From NCBI GenBank assembly GCA_034509425.1, contig JAVTVJ010000072.1, forward strand, positions 5,174,501 through 5,238,500: a DNA stretch of 64,000 nt. The letters are read 5' to 3'. This DNA is from Eopsaltria australis. Taxonomy: Eukaryota > Chordata > Aves > Passeriformes > Petroicidae. Of this stretch, positions 22,950 to 36,180 are shown piece after piece (within the stretch, counting starts at the first letter, position 1; every line of letters begins with the position of its first letter). The position numbers and the translations under genes were made by a program. The notes beneath the pieces are model-generated. The model saw nothing but the letters and a program-made list of their open reading frames with translations. It ran no database searches and was not told the origin of the DNA.

Positions 22950-23490
22950 AGAAAAAAAAGCTAGTTGGAAGCCTAGCCCAACCTCCTGCTCCAAGGAGGG
23001 CTAATTTCAAAGCCAGAACAGGCTGCCCAAGGCTTTGCCTGGCTGAGTTCTGAGAATCTCCAGACACGGAGATTCTTTGACTTCTCTGGGGAAGCTCTTC
23101 CACTGCTTAACTGTTCCCATTTTGAGGAATTCTCTCATATTTAATTTTTATTTCCTGTAGAGCAGCTGGTGACAGTTGCTTCTTGACCTTTCATAGTCTA
23201 TGCTTGAGAAGCCTCACAGTCCTCCTTTTGCTAGGGAAAGACTGCAACGAGGTCCCTCCTTACCAGCATTGTTTTCCCAAGGTGAACAACCATCCTCCTC
23301 ATACCTTGCATGCTCCAGTCTCCCAACCCCCTTTGAGGCTCTCCTCTGGACCCTCTCCAGTTTTCCAGTCTCTCTCTTGAACTGGGCACCCAAGACAGGA
23401 CACTACAGCACTGGCCTCTCAGCACCTTCCTGACTGCAATGGGCAGTGCATCACACTATCCCTCCAGCTTCCACTCCTTTGGCCCTGGAC
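22950..23490 (-). mobile_element. CR1 LINE fragment
   Basis: Antisense CR1: GCCCAACCTCCTGCTCCAAG, AACAGGCTGCCCAAGGC, CTCTGGGGAAGCTCTTCC, CACTGCTTAACTGTTC, CTTTTGCTAGGG, CTCTGGACCCTCTCCAG and CTTGAACTGGGCACCC. Frames that overlap it on both strands are remnants, not genes. The left edge lacks the CR1 terminal repeat. Confidence 0.87.
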
Positions 23491-24690
23491 AGCAGTCCTG
23501 CTGGACAGCTTATGAAACATCCCATTGTCTCTTCTCTGTGCACTCTTTCCAGCTAGTAAAAATTTTGTGTGTTTGTGTGGCAAAGGTAGATCTATATGTC
23601 ATGGACAGAATATATATTAAGGTGAAAGATGGAAGGAATACTGACCTTCAAGAGGGAGTGTGTCACAATGACCTGTGGCTAATATTTTATTTGATTAAAA
23701 AAACAGAAACAGTTCCCCCCAAATTGAAGCTGATTAGTATTGTTATTACAGGGCTTTGCTTTGATGTCTTTGGTCAACAAAATGCTAACTTCTTCCCCCC
23801 CCCACTGAACACGTATGTGTGTTTTTCAAACCACTTTAGATCCCACGTTTTGAGGGAAGTTGGGATAGCCTATTTACCTTAAAAGGACCAATCTAAGCCT
23901 ACTGAAATTAATGGGTTGCTTTTTTGGATCAGGTCTGGAATGTTAATTGCAGTTACTATACCAGTCTATCAAATCCTTGCAATAGAAACTGCATCAGGAC
24001 CTAAGACACTGCAAATGGAAAAATCATAAGAAAAATGTGCTGCTGAACAAGTATCTAAGTAAGGCTTGACCTCGCCCCCATGGATACTGATGGATAAAGA
24101 AAAACCCCAAAATCATTCCAGTAGGTTAAATACTGACTTTGGTCTAATTTATCCCTAAGTTATCACCCACTGCATGATCCAAGATGAAGTTCTCACTTAG
24201 AAATGTGTGGATGGAAATAACTAGGTCATGATACGCGCTTTTATGAAGGGACTACAGATTAGCAGCTGAATGGAGAGAGACCAGAAAGCACAGACTTTGT
24301 GTCAACTGAGAATTCAGAGGAATTTCTGGCCCCTGTCCCATGACTCTGCAGCATCACACAGAGTGGATCCCTGTCAGTATTACCAGGCCACCCTCCTTGC
24401 TGGAGGCACAGCTTCCTATTTGGCCAGTTTGTATTTGCGAAGTCCTATAAATTTTGGGTTCCCTTTGCTGCCCTGCCACCAACTATGTGAGTTTTGGCAA
24501 ACAAACAGTGTCAGAGTCATTTGTGCTTGAAGGCAGTTTCTAGTTAAACTCCAGGTTCTCGTATTTTCTTGCAAAAACTGCAGAAAATGTTTGTTTATGG
24601 TAAAAAAAAAAAGGGGGGAAAAAAAGGAAATATGCTGAAAAAAACCCCCATGCCAAAGTATAACACCAATGGAGGTTAGCATTAGGTGAA

Positions 24691-24755
24691 CATATATATA
24701 TATATATCTATATATATATATAGATAAACACACATATATATATATATATGCATGC
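24691..24755. repeat. (TA)n microsatellite
   Basis: Alternating TA runs (24691-24721 and 24734-24750) around a short TAGATAAACACACA spacer. They could extrude as cruciforms and are probably length-polymorphic. Confidence 0.93.
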
Positions 24756-25212
24756 AAACATTTCCAAACAAATCTCCAAAGTTCACTGCATACAGTCCTT
24801 TTCCACCTGACTTTCAGAGGCTTGAATTTTCCACTCTATGTCCTACATGTCATTTTTCTGGATCAATATATGGTAACATTTTTTAAAAACTTCATGTGCT
24901 ATCAGAAGTACAAAATAAACCAAGCTGTAACAAAATTATTTCAGGCTCCTTGAAGAAATCAGCTCTGGAGGGCAGCGGTCTTTTGCAAGAAATGTAACTA
25001 CAAGTTCAAACAAAAAAGTGACCTTTGCCTGTTGCTACAAGTATGTCGCTCGAGGGGATTTGGCAGTGAGCTTTTCACTGGGAGGAGTCACTTGGCATTG
25101 GTACTGGTTTATGAAAGAGCAGAAGAAAGTGTAAGTTGGTTTTCTTAAATGAGTCCCTACCAGGAGGACATGCAAGATGTTTTCCAAGTGCTGGTGGCAA
25201 GCAAATATTTAC

Positions 25213-25525
25213 CTCAGTGGAGCAGTGTCGGATCCCACGCTGCTGCAGTAGGCATTCTCCACAGGGCACGTCTCTGTGCCGCACATCGCATCCGCCTCAG
25301 CCGGGTCCATGTAGCCATTGACCAGCTTGATGTCTCTCAACTTCATACTGTCATTTTGTGAATCCAGAGACACGATGTCAGACGGGGAGCTCACAACACC
25401 CGAGTCCTCCGTGGTGTCTTCTGATGCGAAACAGCTGCTTTCTGATGCGGTTTCTTCCACCTCTGATAGCTCCAGAACCGTGTCATCCGCTACATAAACA
25501 TTATCATGTGTAGACAGCAGGCTCT
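25213..25525 (-). CDS. COBL: COBL internal exon, acidic/serine-rich
   Basis: Minus-strand exon after acceptor TTTCATTTAG. It reads from SLLSTHDNVYVADDTVLELS through an acidic Glu/Ser stretch (EVEETASESSC) to the COBL-typical block ASEDTTEDSGVVSSPSD and SLDSQNDSMKLRD, then ends SVGSDTAPL with donor CTGAG|GTAAAT (phase 2). The TTEDSG..SSPSD..SLDSQ block is what identifies it, since it matches mammalian COBL closely. Beyond it (KLVNGYMDPAEADAMCG) the sequence is not one I recognise. Low-complexity, acidic and likely disordered; it separates the N-terminal KRAP region from the WH2 end. Length 313 bp, start phase 1, end phase 2, both matching the flanking exons. Confidence 0.93.
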
Positions 25526-28500
25526 CTAAATGAAATATAACAAGGAAAGTTAGCTGGAAGTCATCAGTACATAAACCAGACAGCTGTCCCTTTGTAATTG
25601 GAAAAACCCACATGAAATGCATTAGAAATGTGAGGGAGGGTGGTCAGTATTTGTATATAAGACGATTTGAAAAGTGACAAAAATTATGTCTTTTGCTTTC
25701 AGAGATGTGGTTTGCTATGCTGGTCCTGTGGGGTTTGGGTCTTACAACTTTCATAGCAAATCAGTTTCCTTAATTCTCTGAAGAAACAATTTTCCAGGGA
25801 CAGTTTCTTGAGGAATTAGACTGAAGTTTAAATGATGCGGTTCAAGAAATCACTCCTGTTACACCTCATGGCAACACAATCTCATTCTTTCTCTTCTATT
25901 CTACCAAACAGATGGCATTTCCAATAAGAAGTCTATGTACAGGTAAAAATGGGCAGCATCTCCCAGTCAGGACACTCAATTGGTAAACTACATCCACTGC
26001 TGGCCCAGTGGGCATTACTGATTTTATCACCCTTCAATTTTTCTATTTTTCAAAGCATACAAAATCTCTCAATAAGTTTACAGAAAAGTAGACAGTACCA
26101 TGCTTAAAGCAGAAACTTTTCCAATGTTTAGTTATTTATGAAGGAGATCAGGGTATGCCCTCTGCATGTTTAATTTTATTAAAAGCTGCAAATTTTGTGA
26201 GGAGAGTAGACACAGTATAATTTCTTTTACCCTATTTTAGTTTGGTTCCTATGAGCTATCCCCTTTGTGTTTTTTGGTAAAAAACACAATTTTATTTTCT
26301 CTTAAGAAATGTACTCAACTTCATCCTGCAATTATGCCATTAAAGGAGAGCTCCCAACCAGGTCAATAATTTCAATGACTGAAATTACTGAGTGATGAAA
26401 CACAGAATCAAGCCCAAACACACTTCTCTTGATCAAAAGGAATCAATAAAGACTAATCTAAATGTTTAATTTGGAATTATAAGTGTGCTTCATTCTCTTC
26501 TTGAACCTCAGTAAGCAAGAGGAAGATTAAACAACAGTTTATGGTCTGATCTTCCAGACACTTGTGGTGGATGTTAATTACATGAGAAGTCCCAGGTCTG
26601 CAAGTGTGACTAAGATTAAACATACACTTCACTGTATTTTAGGCTCAGAATCAACAACTTTTTGAAGCATACATGAAGCTATAGCTCAATAAAAATGATC
26701 AACAGAGAGAAATACTTCTGAATTATGTTGTATACACAAAAGTATTTTCTTTAAGTCAGAGAACTGAAAACAACTTTGTCAAAGAATGCCACAGAAATTA
26801 TTTTGTCAGGGTATAGCCTAGCAGTGAAGTTTCGAGTAAAACCAGAATAAAAATCAAGCCAACATTCTCCTTGACTGAGGTTACAAGATGCCATTAAGTA
26901 CTGAAATTGATTTCCGACAGCAGAAGCAATAAAATTCAGAGGGTTACAAATCATGATTAAACTTTTAAGTGCTGTCAAGCATTGATATTAATGATGGAAG
27001 ATGATCCAAAGACTCTATTGCAACTTTGGAAGCAATGTTATTTGATTTCTTTGACCTTATTTTCTGTAACATTAGTTCTAGATTCTGGATATAGTCTCAG
27101 AGATTGTCCCATTTTAAAATGGTAATTACAGGAACTAAGTATGTGCCACTGAATGGATTTGAGTATGCTTACCACAGAACTACAGTTAGGAAAACACCAA
27201 CATGATGTATAAATATGAATAGTTTGACATTGACCATCAAATAATAAAACCCCACAAAAACAGACAGTGAACAAGCAGGTACGAGTATATGGCTTTTAGA
27301 CAAACAAAAAAAGCCCAGTAACAAACATTAGTAAAAGTTACATAATGTTAAAACCAGGACAAAGTAGGATAACAAAGAAATCAATTTAAAGAGTGGAAGT
27401 TGAAAAGTGAAAGCACGTGGGAAGATTTTGAATAATGTACAATGCAGTATATATACCTTGATGCAAAGAGACCTCACTGTAATACATCACAAATCTATTG
27501 TCACATGGATGCCATAAATGACCTCCACCCTACAGCTGGCACAGCAATTTATAGCCAAGTACCTACTCCCACATCCTGACATGAGTGGGGCAGCGTTTTC
27601 CTCCCTTGCTGTCTCTTGCATTTCCTCATCCTTTTCTTGCCTGCCTGCAACTATTTCCTGCATCTTTCTGCTCATGGATTCAGATCCTTTTGGTCACACA
27701 ACCCTACTTGCCTACTGCAGTAATAACACTGAAGTCTCTCCCTGCTCCGCAGCAGGATCCCCACCCCCAGCCCACTGTCCTCACATGTTGACAAACAAAA
27801 TGAAAACCAGCCTCTTCTTATCAGAGTCCATGGGTGAATTGATCCCTGTTACATCTGGTTCTTGGCAGCTGAATCACTCAGTCCAGAATAAGAACCTCCT
27901 CATTCAACAGCAGTTTTATCCTGAAGCATGGAAATACAAATAGACATCTTTCTACTCAATGATTAAATTCCCAATGCTCAAGCAAAACTAAAATGTTCCC
28001 TCTTCTTCAAGCCTATCACTTTGATAAAGTGCTTCCCTATCTTTTATCTTCACCAAGAAGATTCATGAATTTTTAACACAGTTAATGCATGGCACTGAAC
28101 AGAGTTATTGGCTGAGACAAACCATTTTGATTGCCACTACTACTTGTCTGAACGTGAAAACACACATATAAAACATGACTGTGATGGTTCTGTGTCATGT
28201 TAACAACCTTGTTTCAGCTAAGAGCAGCACTAAAACAGCCCTGTTTCAAATTTGAGCCATTCTTGGATGGATTAAGTAAGAACTATTCTTCCTCCTACAT
28301 GCTTGATTAAGTCTTCAGTGGTGCAAACTGAAGATGGGATGGGCATTACTGAGTAATGACACATGACATGAAAAAAGCCTACCTCAACATTACTGAGTGG
28401 TCTTGTCTTCAGGAGTCAGAAAATACTTTATAAAACTTTCTAGTTCTACATGGAGAACAGGGTAACGTTTCCTAGTAGATGTGATTCTGTCTTGCAAATT

Positions 28501-30664
28501 TTGCATTTTTTTCTCAAAAGGGATGCATATACAGAAAACCACCCCACACTAACACAGTGTGACCACAACGATGGCACTACTGAGGTTTTTTGTTGGCCAA
28601 ATAAAGAAAAATCTCAACATTTTCTTCTCTTTCCTCTGTCATAACACTAAGACAAATTCAGGCTCTGATCCTCAGGACCTCATGCAGACATATCCAGGTT
28701 AAGAAAGAGTATTCAGCGAGTATTCCAGGACTGAACACACAAATAACAACTCTCACAGATAACATATTATTGAAAGATTTCTATACAGAAGACTGAGTTT
28801 TCAAATATATAAAAATGGCAAGATTATTTTTTCAGTAACATGACCCCATTCACTGGCATCAGGTGGGGCATGATACTGAAAAGCATGTACAAGTTGGCCC
28901 ACTGTCTCCAAGCTATTCTAAAATCTCTGTGGGACACTTCACCCCCATGTGAAACTGGAGAGACTTCTTCAAAGCCTTGCATTGCTGCTTACCTACGTCC
29001 TGCTTCAGGCTGCAGACACTGCTAAGCCCACATGAGTGCCGTAGCAGGGGTCTCCCCGACTCGCAGCAGCAGTGCTGTCGCTGCACAATTAGGTCAACCA
29101 CAAGTTACAAAGGCTTTCTTGCAGAGGGGGATGGACTGGGACGTCTGTTTGCAAGAATGTTGCCCGTGATCATCAAGAGGGAAAGAGGAGAGTAGCTCAT
29201 GAGTAAAGAATGTGAGCTTCTTGTTTAACACAAAAGAGATCTTGTTGCTTTAATCTCAATAGCCTGTAAGCAATTAGGAAAACACTGAACTCCGAATTTA
29301 GAGGAGTAATATCTGCACTCGTGCAGTTTGATATCGCATATATGTACACATTACTCATCCAGAATGACAGTGATGGAGAGACAGATAAACCTCACCTTGT
29401 TTAAATGCGAATCAGCACTTTCAGAAATGAAGATTAAATTCAATATGTGAAGACTTCCATGGGTAAAATACTCACTTTGATTACTGCTATGGAAATAACC
29501 ACCATTGAATTTAAATGAGATTAGAATCAGATGTAAGTGTTGAAAAGATGCCTATCCCACCCAGACTTAAAAAATCAATCACCAAAGCCCAAGTCATCAC
29601 TCCTTCTGAGTCCAGTGGGCACTGGGTGTAATCCTAACTGCTCAGGGAGTGCTATAACCTTCTAGTTTTACAGCACTGCTGATGTTTTGTTATTACATCC
29701 AGTAAGGACAGACAGAAGATGTAACAGTTGATTCAACCCTTACATGGTGAGTAACCTGAACTTCACAATTGTTTTAGAGACGCAGAGTTTCTCTAACGCA
29801 TCTAACTCTTGCTAAGAGGCTGGTAATTTTACAATTTCTTTCATCATTTGTTCCACTGCCAAAGAACTCTCTTTTCATGGATTAAAATTGCTTTGCTGTA
29901 GTTCAAGTGGTCTATTATAATGAAGTTGTAAAAAATTACCACAAACTTCTGATGTTAAAGAATATTAATTCTTATAATGATCCCCAAATTAGAACGTAAT
30001 TCTTTCACTGACAGTACTTAAAATTTCTAACAGCAGAAAGTAACACTGCTCTAATCATTTGTCCTGGCAGCAAAAAGTTGAGACCATCGCAAAAGACCAA
30101 TATTAAAAAACTGCATTTTTTTTCATACACTTGGAAGAAGGCTGATGGAAGAAATGGGAAAAGAAATAATTTGTTATGGCAATTATTTACAGAGATTATG
30201 AAAACAGAGAACACAGGATTAGCTTGAGAGTTTTTACACAGGTACAGGATGTTCTTGTTACATTTTACTCATTTTGCTCATGGATCAAAAACTTCTATGT
30301 AGAGATAAATGTTAAAGATCACTCAGTGAGCAGATGAAGCAGTAGAGAGAATAATCTCCCTATCATAACTAAAATTATTTTAATTCAGCCTGCTTCTTAG
30401 CATATTTGAGCCTACATGCATACTTTTTTTCTTTTTTAAAAAATCAAAGGAAACAGAGAGAAAATAAATAACCACTGTTATACTTAAACAATAATATTAG
30501 AGGAGTGGGGGAATGGATCAATTCCAAAGCACTCCTCTCCCAACTCCTTGGACTGCCTTGCAGAAACTGAAAAGGAGGCCAGGAAACACTGAGTTGAGGT
30601 ACCAGGCTCTGCAGCTCCAAAATGAGGATGTAGAGCAGCTTAATGTTGTCTTAGTTTACTTAGG

Positions 30665-31345
30665 TCACGGAATCACAGAACAGTTTCATTTGGAAAGAAC
30701 CTCTAGAGGTCAACTAGTTCAATGTCCTCCTCAAAGCAAGGCTATCTTCTAGCTTTGACAAAGTAGCTCAGGGCCTTGAACAGATTAGCTTTGAAAATCC
30801 CAGGCATGAAGACCCAACAGCCTCTCTGGAAAAAAATCATGAATCATTCCCTGGGCAATGTCTAATGCTTCTCCCACTTAATAATATTATTTTTATGTCA
30901 AACTAAAAAATTTCTAGCTGCAACTTGTCACTGTTGCAGTCTTATCTTCTTGCAGCAGATCTCAGAGAAGAGTGTCTCAGTCTCTCTTTGTCCTTTAGAT
31001 GCAAGACAGCATTCAAATTCTCCTTACCCTTCTCTTCTGCAGGGGAGGGCTGAACAAGCCCTGCTGCCTCAGCGCCTTCATGTACATCTTTTGTGCTTCC
31101 TGCCAGACTCTGCTGCCTCTGATGTCTCAGTATCCTGTTACACAGAACTCAAAACTGGACTCACTTTTGGACAATGGACTCACATGTGGCTTCATGGCAG
31201 CCAAGAAAAGGGGAATAATCATTTCCTGTGATCTGCTGGCTGTGCTCTCGCTAGTGCAACCCAGCCTGTGGTTAGTGCTTCATCACTGCAAGGGCATGTT
31301 GCTGACTCACACAGCCCTGCATGCGACTTCCAGTCTCACATAATG
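30665..31345 (-). mobile_element. CR1 LINE fragment, about 0.7 kb
   Basis: Antisense CR1 beginning CACGGAATCACAGAACAGTT at its 3' terminus. It continues with GAACCTCTAGAGGTCA, CCTCAAAGCAAGGCTA, GAGGGCTGAACAAGCC, CTGCCTCAGCGCC, then CTGTGATCTGCTGGC and GCAACCCAGCCTGTGG. It is among the longest CR1 copies here. The two overlapping plus-strand frames inside it are not genes. Confidence 0.87.
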
Positions 31346-34300
31346 AGATATTTTCAGTCTCCTTCCTAGTCTTATGCCCCATCCTCATGTTTTCCAATGG
31401 GTTCTTTAATTGAAGAAATTCTCACTGCAAACCCTGCAAACAGAAGTAAATCCACTCCTTTACATGCTAGCCAATAACAAAAATTAAAAGACTCACAAAG
31501 GACATGTCTCACCAGACACATCATCAGAAAGGTACAAATGGAGTGTTATTAGTTACACCCTGTGAATCTGCAGCATTTCCATAGTCAATCTCACACTAAT
31601 GACAGTCAACTTAGCTACCTAGGTCTACTCTCCTATGGTTGAAAAATAAATGCAATGTGGACTCATTTAACCTGACTTATGAATTTGAGGTAGTTTAGCA
31701 CTTCCCTTGGGGTTAAACTTGTCTGTTGTTAGTTGATATCACAACAGAAAAGTATTGTAGCTTTCACAAAAGCTTTTTTGGCAATGGAGTTTCCAACACC
31801 AAAGGCAATACAAGATAGGATCAAGCCAGGGAACGAGAACTGAAGAGTGCTCCAGTCCCTCCATTGTTTGTTTCCATGTACAAGCAACTGTGAAGATCTG
31901 TGCATTAATGTTTGCTTTTCCTTTCAAACATCTACTGAAAACATTGTGAAGTCTCTCTCTCTCTCAAAACAACACTACCTAAAATGTCTGCTGGCTCTTG
32001 AAACACTCAGAGGAAGCTACCCCTGCAAGTAAATGTCTGCTACTCTCTCCCATTTCAGACCTTTATTTTTACCACCTGCCAAACAAACAAAGAAAAATTT
32101 CTGAACTAATGCAGCACAGATTTTCAGGCAGGGGAAAATCAACATATTGGACTTTATTATTCCTATTTCTTTCCCACAATCCTTCCTTCAGTGACTGAAA
32201 AAGACTCTCTGACCCCTGCAAAGCCCATTTGACCTAGAATGCTGCTGCTATTGCTGAACTGCTTTTCATCCTCTCCTTTTTGGCACCCTCTTGAACCTAC
32301 TAGCCCCTTGCTTTTATAAAAGCCTTGTTTGGACTCTCTGACAACTCTACATCATAGCCAGTAACTAGCCTTCCTTATTCAAAGGGATCAGATGTCATAA
32401 AAGCAACACAAAGAGTAAAATGCTCTTTGACAGAAAAAGGATCGTGTGTCAAAGTAGATCTTTCCTTGATTAACTGGAGAACACTGTCACTTGGCTTTGG
32501 GAAGGAATGATTTTAGAAAATGAATCAGTAGTGTGAGTTGTTAATTTCCTTTTATACACAATGAAGTATGATGGGGAGAGTTTCACAACAGTTCCTGGTG
32601 TTCACTTTCTGAGGTTAACAGCAAGCTAGAATGGTTCATGAGGTGATTTCAGGGCTCTAGATGGTCCCTTACTTCAGGCAAGGAGAGGGACAGGGTGCCT
32701 AATCCGTGCAGTTCAAAAAGACTACCAACAACCAGACAATGTAGGTTAGAGGAGGAAGATAACAGAAATATATTTAAGAGCAATTATAGATAACTTCGAA
32801 CTTGCACTTCATAAATCACCATGTGTAACACTGGGAACATGCTGTGTTAAATAACAGGGCTCTTTGGGGGTGTTAGCAGGACAGGAAAATCTAGATCTAA
32901 AACCAGAGACTGCCCAATATAATGAGCTTGGTGAAGAAATAACCCACTCTCCCCGTTTTGCTGGGAATTATTAGTCTTAAGTGATAGATTTGGGCAATCC
33001 ATGTCCTTTTCAGAGGTGGTCGGCTTTCACACAAGCACGCTGCAGCATCTAAACAAATGGACTGTGAAGGTGATTTTCATGAGCAACCTTAGAGAACACA
33101 CTCTATAAAAATGCTTGAAAAGCATATGCAGTGTAATGATTAAACCAGAAATGATTAGTGTACCTATGCAATAAAACAATGTTTTATTAGGTGATTTTTA
33201 AGACCACAGAAAAAAGGCCATTTGCTCAACTTTTCTTTTTAAACTTCACTATCTTTTCCCCCTTGTGCACTCTGCATCAATTCATTCTCTTCCTTAGTTT
33301 GTTAACTATTCCATAAAATCTCTACTGCAGTTTTGTATTTATAGCATCATCCACAGGAGAAAAACATAAAACACTTTTGCATTGTAATTATCCTTTCCTT
33401 CCCCAGCAACTGGCTGCCAGCAAAGTCAGCAGAGACACAAAAACCCAACCCTAAACCGAGCACACATACACATATGTACAGGCACCCTTGTGGGATTTAA
33501 GAGCTCTTTCCATAGTACAGAGATATCACCCTACTCACAGTTGTGTATTTATTTCTAATTAAAAGTGATTTAAAAGTTAGGAAGGGTGAAAGAGAATGAG
33601 GTCAATCTGGAATAATCTATTACTGAAACCTTTAGGTATTATACACATACAAATAAAAATTTTTGAACAGCTGTTTTCTGGTTTTGGGGACAAAGTACAC
33701 TTGTCTTGGGCACAGAATCACTTCTACTGAGAACTGCTGCACAACTGCCAGAAAACCTTCCTATCAAGGCAGACTTAGTAGGAAGTAATGGCAACACATC
33801 CTGGTTTTGCTTAATACCAAAAGCTAATAGTGAACTACAGGCTGGAATGATGGCTAACAAAATGGGATTTCATCACTCTTGCAGAACCCTCCAGTTCCCC
33901 CATCAGTGCATCCATTATTCTCCCTTACTTCTCTTTCTCTTTTTATAAGATAGTACCTTAGTATAATCTGAAGTCAGACAGAGCCCTGAGAAAATTTTTT
34001 TGTGAACAAACCACCTAACTTTCAATTAAAATGGCACAAAACAACTCCATTTAATTGGCCAAAACATATTTCAGCCAAACCACCAATAATGTAAATACCT
34101 ACACAGATTTTCAACGGCTAGCTCCAAATTTAGATATGAAAACATTTTCATACACCTCCATAGTATAAAGATACAAAGCTCTACTCTGACCTCTTTTGAT
34201 GTACATTAACTGACTCCTCTTGGACCTCCTGATCAGTGGAATATATTCTTCTTCCTCCAAGAGGCTTTTCAATAAACTTGGGCTGGTGGTTTACTTTGGC

Positions 34301-34867
34301 AATTATATTTCCAGAAATATTTTAACCTAGAAAAGCGTGCTTCTTTTCTGAGTTGTGACACATTTTATTGCACATACACACTGCTATTGTACTTCTCAGA
34401 GCTGTAAGATATCCTATGAGACTCTACTTTGAGTATGTGAACACTTGTCACTGAAACAGTCTGCCTTCTGAAACTGCTCAGTAAAGACAAAATTATTCTT
34501 GCAGGGAAGAAAGCTGAAGGTTGGAGTATACTAAGTATCTCCCTGAAGTTCTTGTGTGACACCCTCCACAAGGGCATTGTATCATTTTCAAAAGATGTTT
34601 CCTAGGCTTTTGAAGACCAGACTCCTGTGCTGGGATGAGGGCAAACCAAGAGCAGTGAGGCCAGGAGAGTGCATGGCAATCACTCTCTCCACCTAAAACA
34701 CCACCAGGCACCCCTGGGTCTACACTAGCAGGAAACAGGCACACAAAGGCTGCAGAGGCCCATAAGGGCAATTGGATCTATGGAATTATAGCAAGAGACA
34801 GACTTCTTTTGCAGTGACACAGACATAGCCAAGCAACCACAGCATGAGACAAGCATGGAATGCAGGA

Positions 34868-35330
34868 AGGGTATCATGAGTCCAGAGGAGGGCCATGAAG
34901 ATGATAAGAGGGTTGGAGCACCTCTCCAGGGCAGGCAGGCTGAAAGAGCTGGGTTTGTTCAGCCTGGAGCAGAGAAGGCTCTGGGGAAATCTCTTTCAGC
35001 TCCTTGAAAAAGGGCCTTAAAAGAGAGCTGGAGAGGGACTTTTTACAAGGCCATGTAGTGATAGGACAAGGGGAATGACTTTAAACTGGAAGAAGGTGGG
35101 TTTAGATTAGACATTGGGAAGAAATTCTTCATTTTGACATTGCAACAGGTTGTCCAGAGAAGTTATGGATGCCCCATCCCTGGAAGCATTCAGCATGAGG
35201 CTGGATGAGGCTTTGAGCAACCTGGTCTAATGGAATGTATCCCTGTCCACAGCAGGGGTGTTAGACTATAGATGATCTTATGATCCCTTCCAATCCAAAC
35301 CATTTTATGGTTCTTTGATTCTACGACTTC
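34868..35330 (+). mobile_element. CR1 LINE fragment
   Basis: Sense CR1: GGAGGGCCATGAAGATGAT, GGAGCACCTCTCC, GTTTGTTCAGCCTGGAGCAG, GATAGGACAAGGGGAATG, GAAGAAATTCTTCA, CATCCCTGGAAGCATTCAGC, GGCTGGATGAGGCTTTGAG and CCCTTCCAATCCAAACCATT, ending near GGTTCTTTGATTCTACG. It opposes COBL in orientation. Confidence 0.9.
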
Positions 35331-35789
35331 CACATACTATCCACGAAGTTATCTTTTCCAGCAGTGCACATTGAAGCTCTCTCTGGCAGCCTAGTAAGAA
35401 GGGGAATACTGGACAAGTAGAGAACAAAGTGCCCACAGAAGAGCATTGCTCTCATGCCACCACTCCTCTTTGGCAGCAGATGGACTACATCAGATTATTT
35501 CAGACATAAGCAGAGATAGAAATACTTAAGTCAGAGCTGAATTTGGCCTGCTCTTCCACAGTCCTCGTGTGAAGTCAATTATCTCATCAATCATGCTTTG
35601 CCCTGGAGCTCTCTTTCCCTATTAACTTGAAGAAATGCAAACACGCAAGAGCAGTAACTGGATGTTACGCTTTGTACTGATTTGTGGATAGTAAAATGTT
35701 AATGGCAGGGCCATCTCTGGTGCTCTGGTGAACAATAGCCTGATGCAAGAAATGGGTCATCATCTGAACACCCACTTGGAAAAAATTTT

Positions 35790-36180
35790 CCCCTTTCACA
35801 TGACGTGTTGTTAGATCCTGCTTCTACTGCAGCAGTTAGGTTTTGCCCCTGACTTCAATGGCAGCAGGATCCGACCGTTCACTGATTAAAATGCAAAGCT
35901 GCAGATATCTCCTGCATGGGATGAATCCCCACAGGGAAAATTTGTCTGCATTTTTATTCATGTGAAACATTTTAAGGCTTTCATTTACACAGTTCATTCA
36001 ATAATAATGTGCATGCTGTATAATGGGGTACCTGATTAAGCATGCTTAAGTGCTTTGCTGGAGCAGGGCCATTTCTAGAATTTGAAGGTTTGCTATGATC
36101 ATACACTCAAAACAGGCAAGCTAGTGTGGGGAATTTTTCACCTGAGTTAATGGGCTTAAATAGGATCAGAATAAAAGGGG
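35790..36180 (+). repeat. Possible ancient dispersed repeat
   Basis: TGACTTCAATGGCAGCAGGATCC (within 35850-35873) and AAGCATGCTTAAGTGCTTTG (from 36038) are phrases I associate with very old LINE/SINE debris common in sauropsid genomes. Family not identified. Confidence 0.3.

Larger units (their letters stand above)
12729..25212 (-). other. COBL: COBL 12.5-kb intron
   Basis: Contains an A/C-rich low-complexity tract (13346-13472), a T run (15981-16001), two ancient SINE-like remnants (20530-20640, 20900-21110), a minus-strand CR1 (22950-23490) and a (TA)n microsatellite (24691-24755). No further exon found that fits phase 2 on both sides. Confidence 0.8.

Noticed and set aside
23200..23882. 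Plus-strand frames of 77 and 147 residues
   Set aside because: The first lies within the antisense CR1 and the second starts in it; the remainder is unremarkable intron.
27518..27943. 141-residue plus-strand and 62-residue minus-strand frames in a GC-richer stretch
   Set aside because: Cys/Ser/Leu-rich low-information translation on plus; the charged minus reading has no splice sites fitting the intron phase. Not a supportable gene or transposon piece.
30950..31343. Two overlapping plus-strand frames of 93 and 114 residues
   Set aside because: Antisense CR1 sequence, not a gene.
34493..34771. 92-residue minus-strand frame beside a CR1
   Set aside because: No domain or splice support; Cys/Gly/Pro-rich translation of intronic sequence.
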